NCBI GenBank assembly: GCA_036480335.1
Contig: JAZGGH010000106.1
Coordinates: 41,335 to 105,334, forward strand
Length of the DNA: 64,000 nucleotides
Direction: 5' to 3'
From: JAZGER01 sp036480335
GTDB taxonomy: Bacteria; Pseudomonadota; Gammaproteobacteria; DSM-19610
Shown: in pieces, positions 51,714-60,601 of the stretch
Position numbering within the stretch: position 1 is the first letter of the stretch
Layout of the letters: each line of letters starts with the position of its first letter
Notes under the pieces: model-generated
The model's database searches: none
Told to the model about the DNA's origin: nothing
Seen by the model: the letters and a program-made list of their open reading frames with translations, nothing else
Program-made: the position numbers and the translations under genes

Positions 51714-54700
51714 ATGAAACTTTTTAACCATGGCATTTTTTTATTGCTAGTATTATTCCTCGGTGGATATGTAAATGCTGGGTGGGAACCAACTTTTGTC
51801 GATAATTTTTCTGCGAACGCATTAAAAGAAAATGCCTGGGCTTACGGACGTCCGAATTTAAGCCGGCGTTCGCATTATTATGATTCGGATGCTGTGCAGG
51901 TTAAGAATGGAAAGCTGGAAATCAAGGCAATTAATCAACCGGAGTCAGACAGACCGTACCTATCGGGAGCTTTGACAACGCAAGGGATTTTCAGCCAAAA
52001 ATACGGTTATTTTGAAATCCGGGCAAAGATTCCTAAAGGAGATGGATTCTGGCCAGCATTCTGGATGATGCCTGTGAGTGGTAAATGGACCAGCGAAATT
52101 GATATCAGTGAGTTTTTTGGTGATAAGCCTGGTAGTGTCTGGTATGCCTTTCATCATAGCAGTAAATTACGGAATGAGAATTCATATCTGGCGCCAACAT
52201 TCCAGGATTTGTCGACATCGTTTAACACCTATGCAGTAAACTGGACGCCTGACCGCATTGATTATTTATTCAACGGTACAGTGATGCATTCAATTACCGA
52301 TCCTGGTGCCATTGCAAAAGCGGATACACCAATGTATCTCATTCTTAATCTCGCACTGGCAACCCAGCATACGGGTTTCGTAACAAATATAGATAAAAAT
52401 ACAGATTTGACTTCGCCATTTGCGATTGACTATGTTCGCGTCTATAAGCAGTCACCTGGTGGGCAGTATGCAACCATACCTGTTGCATCAGATGCCGTTG
52501 AGGATAGATTTCCACAGGCTTATGACAATACAGCAGTGAGTATCGACAGAATAAAAGTACCAGGTGAAACCGAGATAATGCGCTCACCAGGAAAAATCTC
52601 AGGAAAATTCAAAATAACGTCTAATGCATCAGATATTAAGACCAATGTGTATATTGTGTTAAATAAGCTGGGAAAATATGTGCAACATGATGGGCGTTAT
52701 TATAATGCTGGCCCTCCATTGCAAACAATTTCTGAGAGAAATGTAACATTTAATAAAGTAGGTGATTCAAGAGTCATTAGCTACTCTTTTGATCCGGTAA
52801 TAAATACTGTTGGCGCCTATTCGGTCGATGTTATGATTAAGGATCCAGTTACACAACATAAGAAATCATTGGATGGTCATCGAATCGTACAGTACGTGGA
52901 TAATGCTTTTCCTGAAAGCACAATGTTCTTTGATGGCTTTGTTGAAAGTGTAAAAGCAGATTATTCGAATAACCAGGTGAGTGTTTCATCACGCATACAG
53001 TTACAGCAGGCTTTGCTAACACCTTATATTAATGTTCGATTTAATATAGTTGATGCGCATACAGGAGCCACAGTTAAAACAAAATCGATCCGTTACAAGC
53101 ATAACTTTGTTGGACGGATTACTGTGGATGCAAATATTGCAGCCACACTTGATATAAATGGCGCCTATAATGTTTTAGTTGATGTATCTGATTCCAGCAA
53201 GAACGAAAGATTTGATCAGTATGTACAACATATTTCGGGCACTAATGGAACCGTTGTTGCCCCACCCACAGTAGAGCCTCTAAAAAACTGGGTGCCTACT
53301 TTTGTAGATAATTTCAATGGTAATGCCCTGCAGCAAGAGAAGTGGGTTGTTGGACGCCAGAATTTAAGTCGTCGCTTGTCCTATTACGATAAGGATGCGA
53401 TCGAAGTTGCTAACGGCAAACTGCACATGAAAATGCTGAATAATAAGCCTGAATCAGATCGACCATATATAACGGGTGCAATTACATCACAGGGATTGTT
53501 TAAGCAGAAATATGGGTACTTTGAAATTCGAGCCAAATTACCCCGGGGCAATGGTTTCTGGCCTGCTTTCTGGCTTCTTCCTGAAAGTGGGAAGTGGGAA
53601 AGCGAGATAGATATAAGTGAATTCATTGGTAATAAGCCTGATACGGTGCACTACGCATATCATTATGGTGGCCGACTAAGGAATGAAAATACCGGCCAGG
53701 CACATACCTTGCAAGACCTGTCAACTGCATTTAATACATTTGCAGTAGAATGGAGTCCGGAACGAATCAATTATTTGTTTAACGGTAAAGTGATGCATTC
53801 GGTCGATGATAAGGATGTTGTTGCGAATGCAGATTCTGACATGTTCATGATTCTAAATTTTGCTCTCGCGTCACAGCACACGCGTTTTATAGCTAATGTT
53901 GATGAGACAACAGATCTTTCTGCTCAATTCGAAATAGATTACGTCCGTGTTTTCAAGGAAGTGCCTTCCGGTGGTTTTCTTGGGGTTCCTGATGCCGCTA
54001 CAGCAATTCCGGATATTGGTGGAAAAGCTTATGATAATACGGCGATCAGTATAGATAGAATAAAGGCAGCGAATGATAGGGATATCATGAGGTCTGCGGG
54101 TAAAATCAAGGGTGCGATTAGAGCTACCTCACATGCAGCATCTGCAAAATCACAGTTACTGATTTCCCTTTTCAAGCTGGAAAACGTCAATACTCATGAT
54201 GGCAGGTATTTTACTTCACCAGTCATTCAGACAATTAGTCGGAACATTGAATTTAACCAGGTAGGAGAAACGCTTGATATTAGCTATGAATTCGACAAGT
54301 TAATAAATTCAACCGGTGCATATATGGTAAGTGTGCTTATCAAGGATTCAACTACGCTGAATAAAAACCTTCTTGAAGGTCATCGTATTGTTCAATTTGT
54401 TGAAGAATCTAAGCCCGCAAGCACTCTCTTCTTTGAAGGTTTTGTGCGAAATGGGAGTGCAGGCTACTCTAATGGAAAGGTCGTTGCATCATTGAAGTTA
54501 CAGTTACAGCAGTCTTTGTTAGTACCTTATATGAACGTCCGGTATCAGGTTGTCGATAATGCATCTGGAGCCGTTGTTAAAGTGCGTAATGTACGGGTAA
54601 AACATGATGTTGTTGGTCAGCTATCCCTTTCCCAGACTATTAATGTTAATCTGGATAAGCAGAAGTCATATAGTGTTGTAGTCGACGTCGTAGACTCAAG

Positions 54701-55103
54701 TGGGAAATTTTCAATAGATACAGCTACCATTCCAGTTGGTGGGGCTAGTGGAGTGACTAACCCGCCGCCTGTTTCTGGTGAGTACGCGCTGCATTCGCTG
54801 ACAGTAAAAACATCGGGTGCTGATTTGACTGCAGCCCTGGATATAACTTTGCCTGATGGGGCTTCAATATCAAGTCTTAACTATATTACTAAGTTGTATT
54901 CCCTGCAGGATAATTCACTCAAGGCGAAACTGTCAGGTACACTTCGAACAGATTTTCTTAATGGTCGGCAGGCTATTGTGGTAACTCATGATAATGCTGC
55001 GAATCTTGGTAATGAGAAATACAGGGCGGTGGTATTTCTGTTTAAGGATGACTGGAATGATAGTAATAAAGTGATATACCAGACTCTGATAACTTCAAAC
55101 TAG
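51714..55103 (+). CDS. Secreted protein with two tandem GH16 glycanase domains
   Basis: 1129 residues. Signal peptide about 1-22 (LLVLFLGGYVNAG). A unit of about 503 residues occurs twice: GH16 domain 1 (about 24-250) plus a beta-rich module (about 270-520), then GH16 domain 2 (about 527-755) plus a similar module (about 770-1030), and a short C-terminal domain (about 1040-1129). Both GH16 domains keep the catalytic EIDISE motif (Glu128, Asp130, Glu133; Glu631, Asp633, Glu636) and start with PTFVDNF; GRPNLSRRSHYY and GRQNLSRRLSYY correspond. GH16 enzymes cleave beta-1,3 or beta-1,4 glucans and galactans. Within this locus it likely trims or degrades the polymer made here. Confidence 0.92.
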   Translation: MKLFNHGIFLLLVLFLGGYVNAGWEPTFVDNFSANALKENAWAYGRPNLSRRSHYYDSDAVQVKNGKLEIKAINQPESDRPYLSGALTTQGIFSQKYGYFEIRAKIPKGDGFWPAFWMMPVSGKWTSEIDISEFFGDKPGSVWYAFHHSSKLRNENSYLAPTFQDLSTSFNTYAVNWTPDRIDYLFNGTVMHSITDPGAIAKADTPMYLILNLALATQHTGFVTNIDKNTDLTSPFAIDYVRVYKQSPGGQYATIPVASDAVEDRFPQAYDNTAVSIDRIKVPGETEIMRSPGKISGKFKITSNASDIKTNVYIVLNKLGKYVQHDGRYYNAGPPLQTISERNVTFNKVGDSRVISYSFDPVINTVGAYSVDVMIKDPVTQHKKSLDGHRIVQYVDNAFPESTMFFDGFVESVKADYSNNQVSVSSRIQLQQALLTPYINVRFNIVDAHTGATVKTKSIRYKHNFVGRITVDANIAATLDINGAYNVLVDVSDSSKNERFDQYVQHISGTNGTVVAPPTVEPLKNWVPTFVDNFNGNALQQEKWVVGRQNLSRRLSYYDKDAIEVANGKLHMKMLNNKPESDRPYITGAITSQGLFKQKYGYFEIRAKLPRGNGFWPAFWLLPESGKWESEIDISEFIGNKPDTVHYAYHYGGRLRNENTGQAHTLQDLSTAFNTFAVEWSPERINYLFNGKVMHSVDDKDVVANADSDMFMILNFALASQHTRFIANVDETTDLSAQFEIDYVRVFKEVPSGGFLGVPDAATAIPDIGGKAYDNTAISIDRIKAANDRDIMRSAGKIKGAIRATSHAASAKSQLLISLFKLENVNTHDGRYFTSPVIQTISRNIEFNQVGETLDISYEFDKLINSTGAYMVSVLIKDSTTLNKNLLEGHRIVQFVEESKPASTLFFEGFVRNGSAGYSNGKVVASLKLQLQQSLLVPYMNVRYQVVDNASGAVVKVRNVRVKHDVVGQLSLSQTINVNLDKQKSYSVVVDVVDSSGKFSIDTATIPVGGASGVTNPPPVSGEYALHSLTVKTSGADLTAALDITLPDGASISSLNYITKLYSLQDNSLKAKLSGTLRTDFLNGRQAIVVTHDNAANLGNEKYRAVVFLFKDDWNDSNKVIYQTLITSN

Positions 55104-55112
55104 GATAGCTGG

Positions 55113-55147
55113 CGCCCTGATTAACTGATTTTTCAGGGCGTTTTATT
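55113..55147 (+). terminator. Intrinsic terminator after the GH16 gene
   Basis: CGCCCTGA (55113-55120) and TCAGGGCG (55133-55140), then TTTTATT; it starts nine bases after the stop codon. Confidence 0.85.
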
Positions 55148-55264
55148 CCTTTGTTCTGTATTGTAAAGTTTGTTGTATTTTGTCTGGGCTTAAGGTCTGA
55201 GCGGGAATCTCACCTGTGAATCTGATATAATTATAGCAATTTATAACTCATAAAATTGCGCAAA

Positions 55265-56191
55265 ATGAATAACTATCCTGATTTTATTATTGCTGGTGCG
55301 GCGAAATCCGGGACAACAGCATTGCACTATATGCTTGATCAGCACCCGAATATCTTTATGAGCGGCATTAAAGAGACGAATTATTTCGTATACGGGTATG
55401 AGCATTCACGGCATTGGCGCGACCATTCAGGGCTTCGTCCACTGGAGAATCAACCAGAAGATGATATAACCGACTCGCCTGAAAAGTATCGTAAGCTGTT
55501 TTCTGCGGCAACAAAGGGACAATTATTAGGAGAGTCTTCGCCTTTATATTTATTAAATAATACTGTTCCCCAGAGAATTCTGGAGCATAACCCAGAAACC
55601 AAAATAATTCTTATATTAAGAAATCCGGTTGAAGTGGCGTTTGCCAATTTTGTTCATCAGGTGCGTGATAGTACCGAGTCTATCGGACTGGCGGATGTGA
55701 ATCGTATTCTGGAAAGTGAGCATTATCAGAAAAAGGATCTACATCCCTTTGCTAATCATCTGCAGTTGCCTGAATATTCCAGACAATTACCATTCTACCT
55801 GGAAGCATTTAATCAGGATTCTATCACTGTAATCATTTACGAAGAATTTATCAAAGATAAAAGAAATATGCTGAAGAGCCTTTTTTCTTTTCTTGGCGTG
55901 TCTGATCATCCGGAAATTAATGTTGATAAACGTGTGAATATTAGCGGCATGCCTAAAAACAAAAAATTACAGGAGGCTATACAGGGCAATCCCTGGTGGA
56001 AGTCGATTGCTAAATACGCCGTGCCAAAAAAACCCAGGCGGAAGGTTCGGGCGATGTTAGAGGCTATGAATACCGGGAAAAAACCCGTGATTACTCAGAG
56101 TCTACGAGATGAATTAAACAATCGGTTTGCGAAAGATGTTACTTATCTTGAGTCATACCTGGGACGAGAGATTTCTGTCTGGAAAAAATAG
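55265..56191 (+). CDS. Sulfotransferase family protein
   Basis: 308 residues from ATG 55265 (TTG at 55256 possible). PAPS-dependent sulfotransferase fold: the 5' phosphosulfate loop in FIIAGAAKSGTTALHYMLDQ and HPNIFMSGIKETNYF, the 3' phosphate site in ILILRNPVEVAFANFVHQVR. The catalytic His or Glu of the family lies probably in KETNYF. No signal peptide, so it acts in the cytoplasm on the lipid-linked sugar or another acceptor. In an exopolysaccharide locus it suggests that the polymer, or a precursor, is sulfated. The PAPS-making genes are not in the window. Confidence 0.88.
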   Translation: MNNYPDFIIAGAAKSGTTALHYMLDQHPNIFMSGIKETNYFVYGYEHSRHWRDHSGLRPLENQPEDDITDSPEKYRKLFSAATKGQLLGESSPLYLLNNTVPQRILEHNPETKIILILRNPVEVAFANFVHQVRDSTESIGLADVNRILESEHYQKKDLHPFANHLQLPEYSRQLPFYLEAFNQDSITVIIYEEFIKDKRNMLKSLFSFLGVSDHPEINVDKRVNISGMPKNKKLQEAIQGNPWWKSIAKYAVPKKPRRKVRAMLEAMNTGKKPVITQSLRDELNNRFAKDVTYLESYLGREISVWKK

Positions 56192-56367
56192 TAAAGTCTT
56201 ACAATATGCCATAAAATAAGTCTACTATTTAGAGTCTCTGATTTGAGTCGTTAACAACAGACAGGTACCGGCTGTAACTGACCCTGATAGGCATACCCTG
56301 TAAAAATAAAAAATGGCAGGCGGGAGTATTTTTAGCGGGTCTCCTGATAATTCGTACAAGGAATAAA

Positions 56368-57375
56368 ATGAGTTTTGATTCAAATATCAGCAAGCGAATT
56401 TGGGTGACTCGATTACTGATGATAATCGGTATCGTGGTGGTGCATATACCACCCGATATACCTGTACATTCCAATAATCTACTGTATATGTTTGATATTT
56501 TTCTTACTGATGGTGTTTTCAGGGCGGCAGTCCCTTTGTTAACGATGTTATCAGGCTATTTAATGATCACTTCAAGGCTTGATCAAAATTATATATTGCT
56601 CCTCTCGAAAAAAACCCGCTCATTATTTATTCCATTAGTGCTATGGAATTTACCCCTGGTATTGTTTCTGTATTTTTTGCAAAAATATCAATTACTGATG
56701 CACCCGTTCTCGGAGAATATGTATCCATTTAATATAAAAGTTTGGCTGGATGGCGTTTTAGGGTTAACTTCTGCACCCGTTAATTACCCGTTGAATTTTA
56801 TCAGGGATCTGTTTGCAATATTTTTATTGTCGCCAGCTTTCGGTTGGTTATTGCGTCATATACCCTATCAGGGATTAGCGATAATACTGGTTATATATTT
56901 TCTTGATCTTGATGGGTTATTTGTTCTTCGAGAGTCTATGCTGATTAGTTTCTATCTTGGCGGCCTGGGTGCAATAAAAAAATGGAATCTAACTTCACTC
57001 GACAGATACGCAGTAATATTAGCACTAATATTTTTTTCTACGGCTTTTGGTATCGCCTATTTAGGTATCGAAAAGATAGACTGGTTCAGAGTGATAGCAC
57101 CATTTTGTGTGTGGCCTGCAATCAGTCTTTTTGTTGATCGTTCTGTCGGAAACTTTCTTTATCGTAATTCACAGCACTCATTTTTTATATTTCTTTCGAG
57201 CGGACCAATACTGTTTTTCTTTTGGGTTGTCTATCAGAAGTTTGGTAGTCAGTTGCCATATTCAGTTTTCTGGATCAGTGCGCCATTTATTATTGTTGCC
57301 CTGACAATACTAATGAGCCGCTTTTTTCGGCGCTTTTTCCCAGCGACAGCGAGTTTTGTTTTGGGAGGGCGTTAA
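56368..57375 (+). CDS. Membrane acyltransferase family 3 protein
   Basis: 335 residues, about ten membrane segments. Acyl_transf_3 family: the N-terminal His in GIVVVHIPPDIP and the Arg in the following segment FRAAVPLLTMLSGYLM are typical. Members add acetyl or other acyl groups to sugars of surface polysaccharides. It probably O-acetylates the exopolymer. 176 bases separate it from the sulfotransferase gene. The long region after it holds a small exported peptide. Confidence 0.87.
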   Translation: MSFDSNISKRIWVTRLLMIIGIVVVHIPPDIPVHSNNLLYMFDIFLTDGVFRAAVPLLTMLSGYLMITSRLDQNYILLLSKKTRSLFIPLVLWNLPLVLFLYFLQKYQLLMHPFSENMYPFNIKVWLDGVLGLTSAPVNYPLNFIRDLFAIFLLSPAFGWLLRHIPYQGLAIILVIYFLDLDGLFVLRESMLISFYLGGLGAIKKWNLTSLDRYAVILALIFFSTAFGIAYLGIEKIDWFRVIAPFCVWPAISLFVDRSVGNFLYRNSQHSFFIFLSSGPILFFFWVVYQKFGSQLPYSVFWISAPFIIVALTILMSRFFRRFFPATASFVLGGR

Positions 57376-57616
57376 GTTTGTTCGCAAATGGTATGCAACT
57401 AATGTCTAATATTTTTTAGATGTAATGTGAAATTAGAGTTGATTGCTAGAGAGCTAACCTCCCCCAGCCCGAATAGGGTATTTTGACTTACTCGATGGGG
57501 CTATTGCTCTTGGGCTAACAAACAGAATGAATAGGGTTGTATTGGGTAATGTTTGCAGGTATTATATAAAGTAATATAAGATCACTTTTAATATTAATTC
57601 AATGGAGTGGAGAATA
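57376..57616. other. Intergenic region after the acyltransferase gene
   Basis: 241 bases without a larger gene. A loose inverted repeat (AGCCCGAATAG near 57468 and CTATT..GGGCT near 57502) is seen. It probably contains the promoter of the small peptide gene at 57617. Confidence 0.4.
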
Positions 57617-57727
57617 ATGTCGAATAAAAGAATTTGGTTTGTGATGCTTGCCATGGTGTTTGTAACTAGTAGCCATTCAGCAGGTACCATCACAATAGAA
57701 GAAAATACTGATGCGCAAAGTAATTAA
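57617..57727 (+). CDS. Very small putative exported peptide (36 aa)
   Basis: 36 codons from an ATG with GGAGTGGAG upstream. The first 22 residues look like a signal peptide: MSNKRIWFVMLAMVFV, then TSSHSA, with cleavage probable after SHSA. The rest is only GTITIEENTDAQSN. It may be a secreted peptide or the stump of a longer protein that was cut by a stop. A 13-bp perfect hairpin follows 14 bases after the stop, which speaks for a real transcription unit. I know no family. Confidence 0.5.
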   Translation: MSNKRIWFVMLAMVFVTSSHSAGTITIEENTDAQSN

Positions 57728-57741
57728 CTTTCGTGAATAAC

Positions 57742-57786
57742 TCGGGCTCTATTTTTTGCATGGAATGATAGCTAAATAGAGCCCGA
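57742..57786. terminator. Strong hairpin after the 36-aa gene
   Basis: TCGGGCTCTATTT (57742-57754) pairs perfectly with AAATAGAGCCCGA (57774-57786) around 19 bases. There is no T-run after it, so it could be a rho-independent terminator variant or an mRNA-protecting structure. Confidence 0.6.
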
Positions 57787-58008
57787 AATTACTTAAACGC
57801 AATAGATTGTCTGAATATAAAGCATAGACGACAAACGCTAGACTACCTTATTCAAGTCACACTGAAAAGCAAAAATGTGCTGTCATTTGATAGACACACT
57901 GGTCACTGGTCAGCCTCGTATACTTGACTCACTAAATATCTATAATGATTTGTCGATATACTAATCCAAGCAAAAACAATTACGTTGACCGCATTTTGGA
58001 GCAGTAAT

Positions 58009-59316
58009 ATGAAAGTCGTTATGATTGGGTCTGGTTATGTCGGACTGGTATCGGGGGCGTGTTTCGCCGATTTTGGAGCAAGTGTTACCTGTGTTGACGT
58101 GGATCAAACGAAAATTGACCAGTTAAACCAGGGTGGTATTCCGATCTATGAACCCGGTCTTGATGATCTTGTCGCAAGAAATCGGTCTACCGGTAGGCTA
58201 AAATTTACGACGGATCTGGTCGCTTCTGTTAAACAGGCGGACCTTGTATTCATTGCGGTGGGTACGCCGACAAGGCGCGGAGACGGGCATGCAGATTTAA
58301 AATATGTGTATGCGGCTGCAAAACAAATAGCACCCCATCTGACTGGCTACACAGTAATTGTTGATAAATCGACAGTTCCTGTGGGCACAGCAAGACAGGT
58401 GCAGCGGATTATAGCAGAGGAAAATCCTGAAGCAGATTTTGACGTTGCTTCAAATCCAGAATTTTTGCGCGAAGGTGCTGCAATCAATGATTTCAAACGC
58501 CCTGATCGTGTTGTGCTTGGGGTTGAGAGCGAAAGCGCAGAAGCTTTGCTGCGAGAATTGTATCGGCCTATTAATCTGATTGAAGCACCCATTCTGGTTA
58601 CAAACCTGGAAAGTGCTGAAATTATCAAATACGCCTCCAATGCTTTTTTAGCTACCAAGATTAGTTTCATTAACGAAATATCACAACTTTGTGAAAAAGT
58701 GGGTGCTGATGTACATGCTGTGGCAAAAGGTATGGGGCTAGATGGGCGTATTGGACGAAAATTTCTCCATGCTGGTCCTGGTTATGGGGGCTCCTGTTTT
58801 CCAAAAGATACTCTGGCTTTAATAAGAATTGCACAGGAGCATGGTGTACAGTCACGTATCGTGGAGGCTGTTGTTGAAGTTAATGCCTCGCAAAAAGCAC
58901 GAATGGTACAAAAAATACGAGAAGCATTAGGTGGTAGTGAAGCGGGGAAACGCATTGCGGTCCTCGGTCTTACGTTCAAGCCAGAAACAGATGATATGCG
59001 TGATGCACCCTCTTTGGCCATTATTCCTGCACTTGTAGATAAAGGCGCAATTGTCGTCGCACATGACCCTCAGGGAGTGGAAGAGGCAAAGGAATATCTG
59101 CCAGGTGCTGTAGAGTATGTTGATGATATTTATGAGGCTGCAGCTGATGCAGACATAGTCGTGCTAATGACTGAGTGGAATGAATATCGGGGCATGGATC
59201 TTGGTAAATTGCTTGAGGTTATGAAGGGCAATGTATTTGTTGATCTGAGAAATGTGTATGAGAAGGCATTGATGCAATCAAAAGGTTTTGTTTATGCTTG
59301 TGTCGGGCGTGATTGA
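58009..59316 (+). CDS. ugd: UDP-glucose 6-dehydrogenase
   Basis: 435 residues from ATG 58009 with GGAG ten bases upstream; a longer frame begins at 57985. Oxidises UDP-glucose twice to UDP-glucuronate. Motifs: KVVMIGSGYVGLVSGACFAD (NAD site), DKSTVPVGTARQV, ASNPEFLREGAAINDF, KYASNAFLATKISFINEISQ (catalytic region) and GPGYGGSCFPKDTLAL with the catalytic Cys. Supplies the uronic acid for the polymer and the substrate for the epimerase encoded at 21171. Complete length. Confidence 0.95.
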   Translation: MKVVMIGSGYVGLVSGACFADFGASVTCVDVDQTKIDQLNQGGIPIYEPGLDDLVARNRSTGRLKFTTDLVASVKQADLVFIAVGTPTRRGDGHADLKYVYAAAKQIAPHLTGYTVIVDKSTVPVGTARQVQRIIAEENPEADFDVASNPEFLREGAAINDFKRPDRVVLGVESESAEALLRELYRPINLIEAPILVTNLESAEIIKYASNAFLATKISFINEISQLCEKVGADVHAVAKGMGLDGRIGRKFLHAGPGYGGSCFPKDTLALIRIAQEHGVQSRIVEAVVEVNASQKARMVQKIREALGGSEAGKRIAVLGLTFKPETDDMRDAPSLAIIPALVDKGAIVVAHDPQGVEEAKEYLPGAVEYVDDIYEAAADADIVVLMTEWNEYRGMDLGKLLEVMKGNVFVDLRNVYEKALMQSKGFVYACVGRD

Positions 59317-59406
59317 CAACCAGATTATTTAGCGACTATTGGCTGAAATACGCCGTGCTTAGATGTATAATAGAAAAACATTAATAGAATCAATAGGTAA
59401 GTAGAG

Positions 59407-60558
59407 TTGAGTATTTTGTCATTTATTTTATTATCGTTGGCAGTGGCCAGTTTTTTTCTGGTGGTTTACCCGTATATTGTATATCCGATAATTCTATATT
59501 TTCTTCCTCGGAAAGAGGCATCGGTGCCTGATTTGAATATAGGCAGGTTGCCAACTGGAAAAGGGGTTGCGCTCTTCTTCTGTGCTTATAATGAAGAGAA
59601 ATCACTTCCTGAAAAAATCAAAAACATTCAGGCGTTAAAAGAAATTTGTCCCGAAATGGAAGTTTTTGCATATTCTGATGCCAGTACGGATGCGACAGCT
59701 TCAATATTGGAAAATGCATCACATTTGTTAGAGCCTGTGATAAATCAGGAGCGTTTAGGTAAGGCTACTGGGATGCGAAAGATTGTTGCAATGACGGATG
59801 CTGAAATTTTGATATTTACAGATGCCAATGTATTGCTGCAACCCGATAGTTTGCCAGGGCTCATCAATTATTTCTCTGATCCTGAAATTGGCTGTGTAGC
59901 CGGGACGTTAGTTTATGGGGCTATGGACTCTACAACGGCGAAAGTTGGTGGCTGGTATTGGAGGCTTGAAGAAAAAATCAAGTATCTTGAAACTATCACG
60001 GGTTCAACAATGGGAGCAGATGGTTCAATATTTGCCAGAAGAAAACAAAAATATCCTGATGTGCCCCCTGATCTGCTTGATGATATGACGACATCCATTT
60101 CAGTTATTTTTGACTCTCTGCGATGCATTTCTGCAAAAGATGTTATTGCTTACGAGAATGCGATATCTAGCAGTAAAGAAGAATTTAATCGAAAGAAACG
60201 TATTTCCTGTAGAGCTTTTAGTACCTATCTCTATTTACGTGATGATTTGAAAAAAATGTCTTTTTTAAATCGTTTTAAGTTTATTTCACATAAGTTGATT
60301 CGCTGGTGGGGTGGGCTGTTCATTCTGGTGGGCGCTTTTAGTTTAGTGTTATGGGGTGGAACTATCGGTATGGCATTGCCCATTTTTTCAGCACTGTTTG
60401 TTGGAGCTTTGTTTGTTGTTTTCCTGGGCAGAATGGGGGTTTCAGGCGTGTCATCAATCTACGAAGTGTTGTTAGCAATATTTGCTACAGGGCTTGGTGT
60501 GGCAGAATCGATTCGTGGTAGAAAATACCGCACCTGGGAAACAGCGAATACTCGATAG
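59407..60558 (+). CDS. Family 2 glycosyltransferase, membrane-bound, paralogue 2
   Basis: 383 residues, start TTG with weak ribosome site. Same layout as the gene at 48594: N-terminal membrane segment, GT-A domain with LFFCAYNEEKSLPEKIKNIQ, FTDANVL, STMGADGSIFARRK, LDDMTTSISV, RKKRISCRAFSTY, and C-terminal membrane segments ending RKYRTWETANTR (the other copy ends KKYQKWTPAKTR). The two are full-length paralogues that have drifted apart, so they probably add different sugars. Confidence 0.88.
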   Translation: MSILSFILLSLAVASFFLVVYPYIVYPIILYFLPRKEASVPDLNIGRLPTGKGVALFFCAYNEEKSLPEKIKNIQALKEICPEMEVFAYSDASTDATASILENASHLLEPVINQERLGKATGMRKIVAMTDAEILIFTDANVLLQPDSLPGLINYFSDPEIGCVAGTLVYGAMDSTTAKVGGWYWRLEEKIKYLETITGSTMGADGSIFARRKQKYPDVPPDLLDDMTTSISVIFDSLRCISAKDVIAYENAISSSKEEFNRKKRISCRAFSTYLYLRDDLKKMSFLNRFKFISHKLIRWWGGLFILVGAFSLVLWGGTIGMALPIFSALFVGALFVVFLGRMGVSGVSSIYEVLLAIFATGLGVAESIRGRKYRTWETANTR

Positions 60559-60601
60559 AAAGAGTATGCATTGAAAATACACGATATAGGTACTATGCGA
60601 G

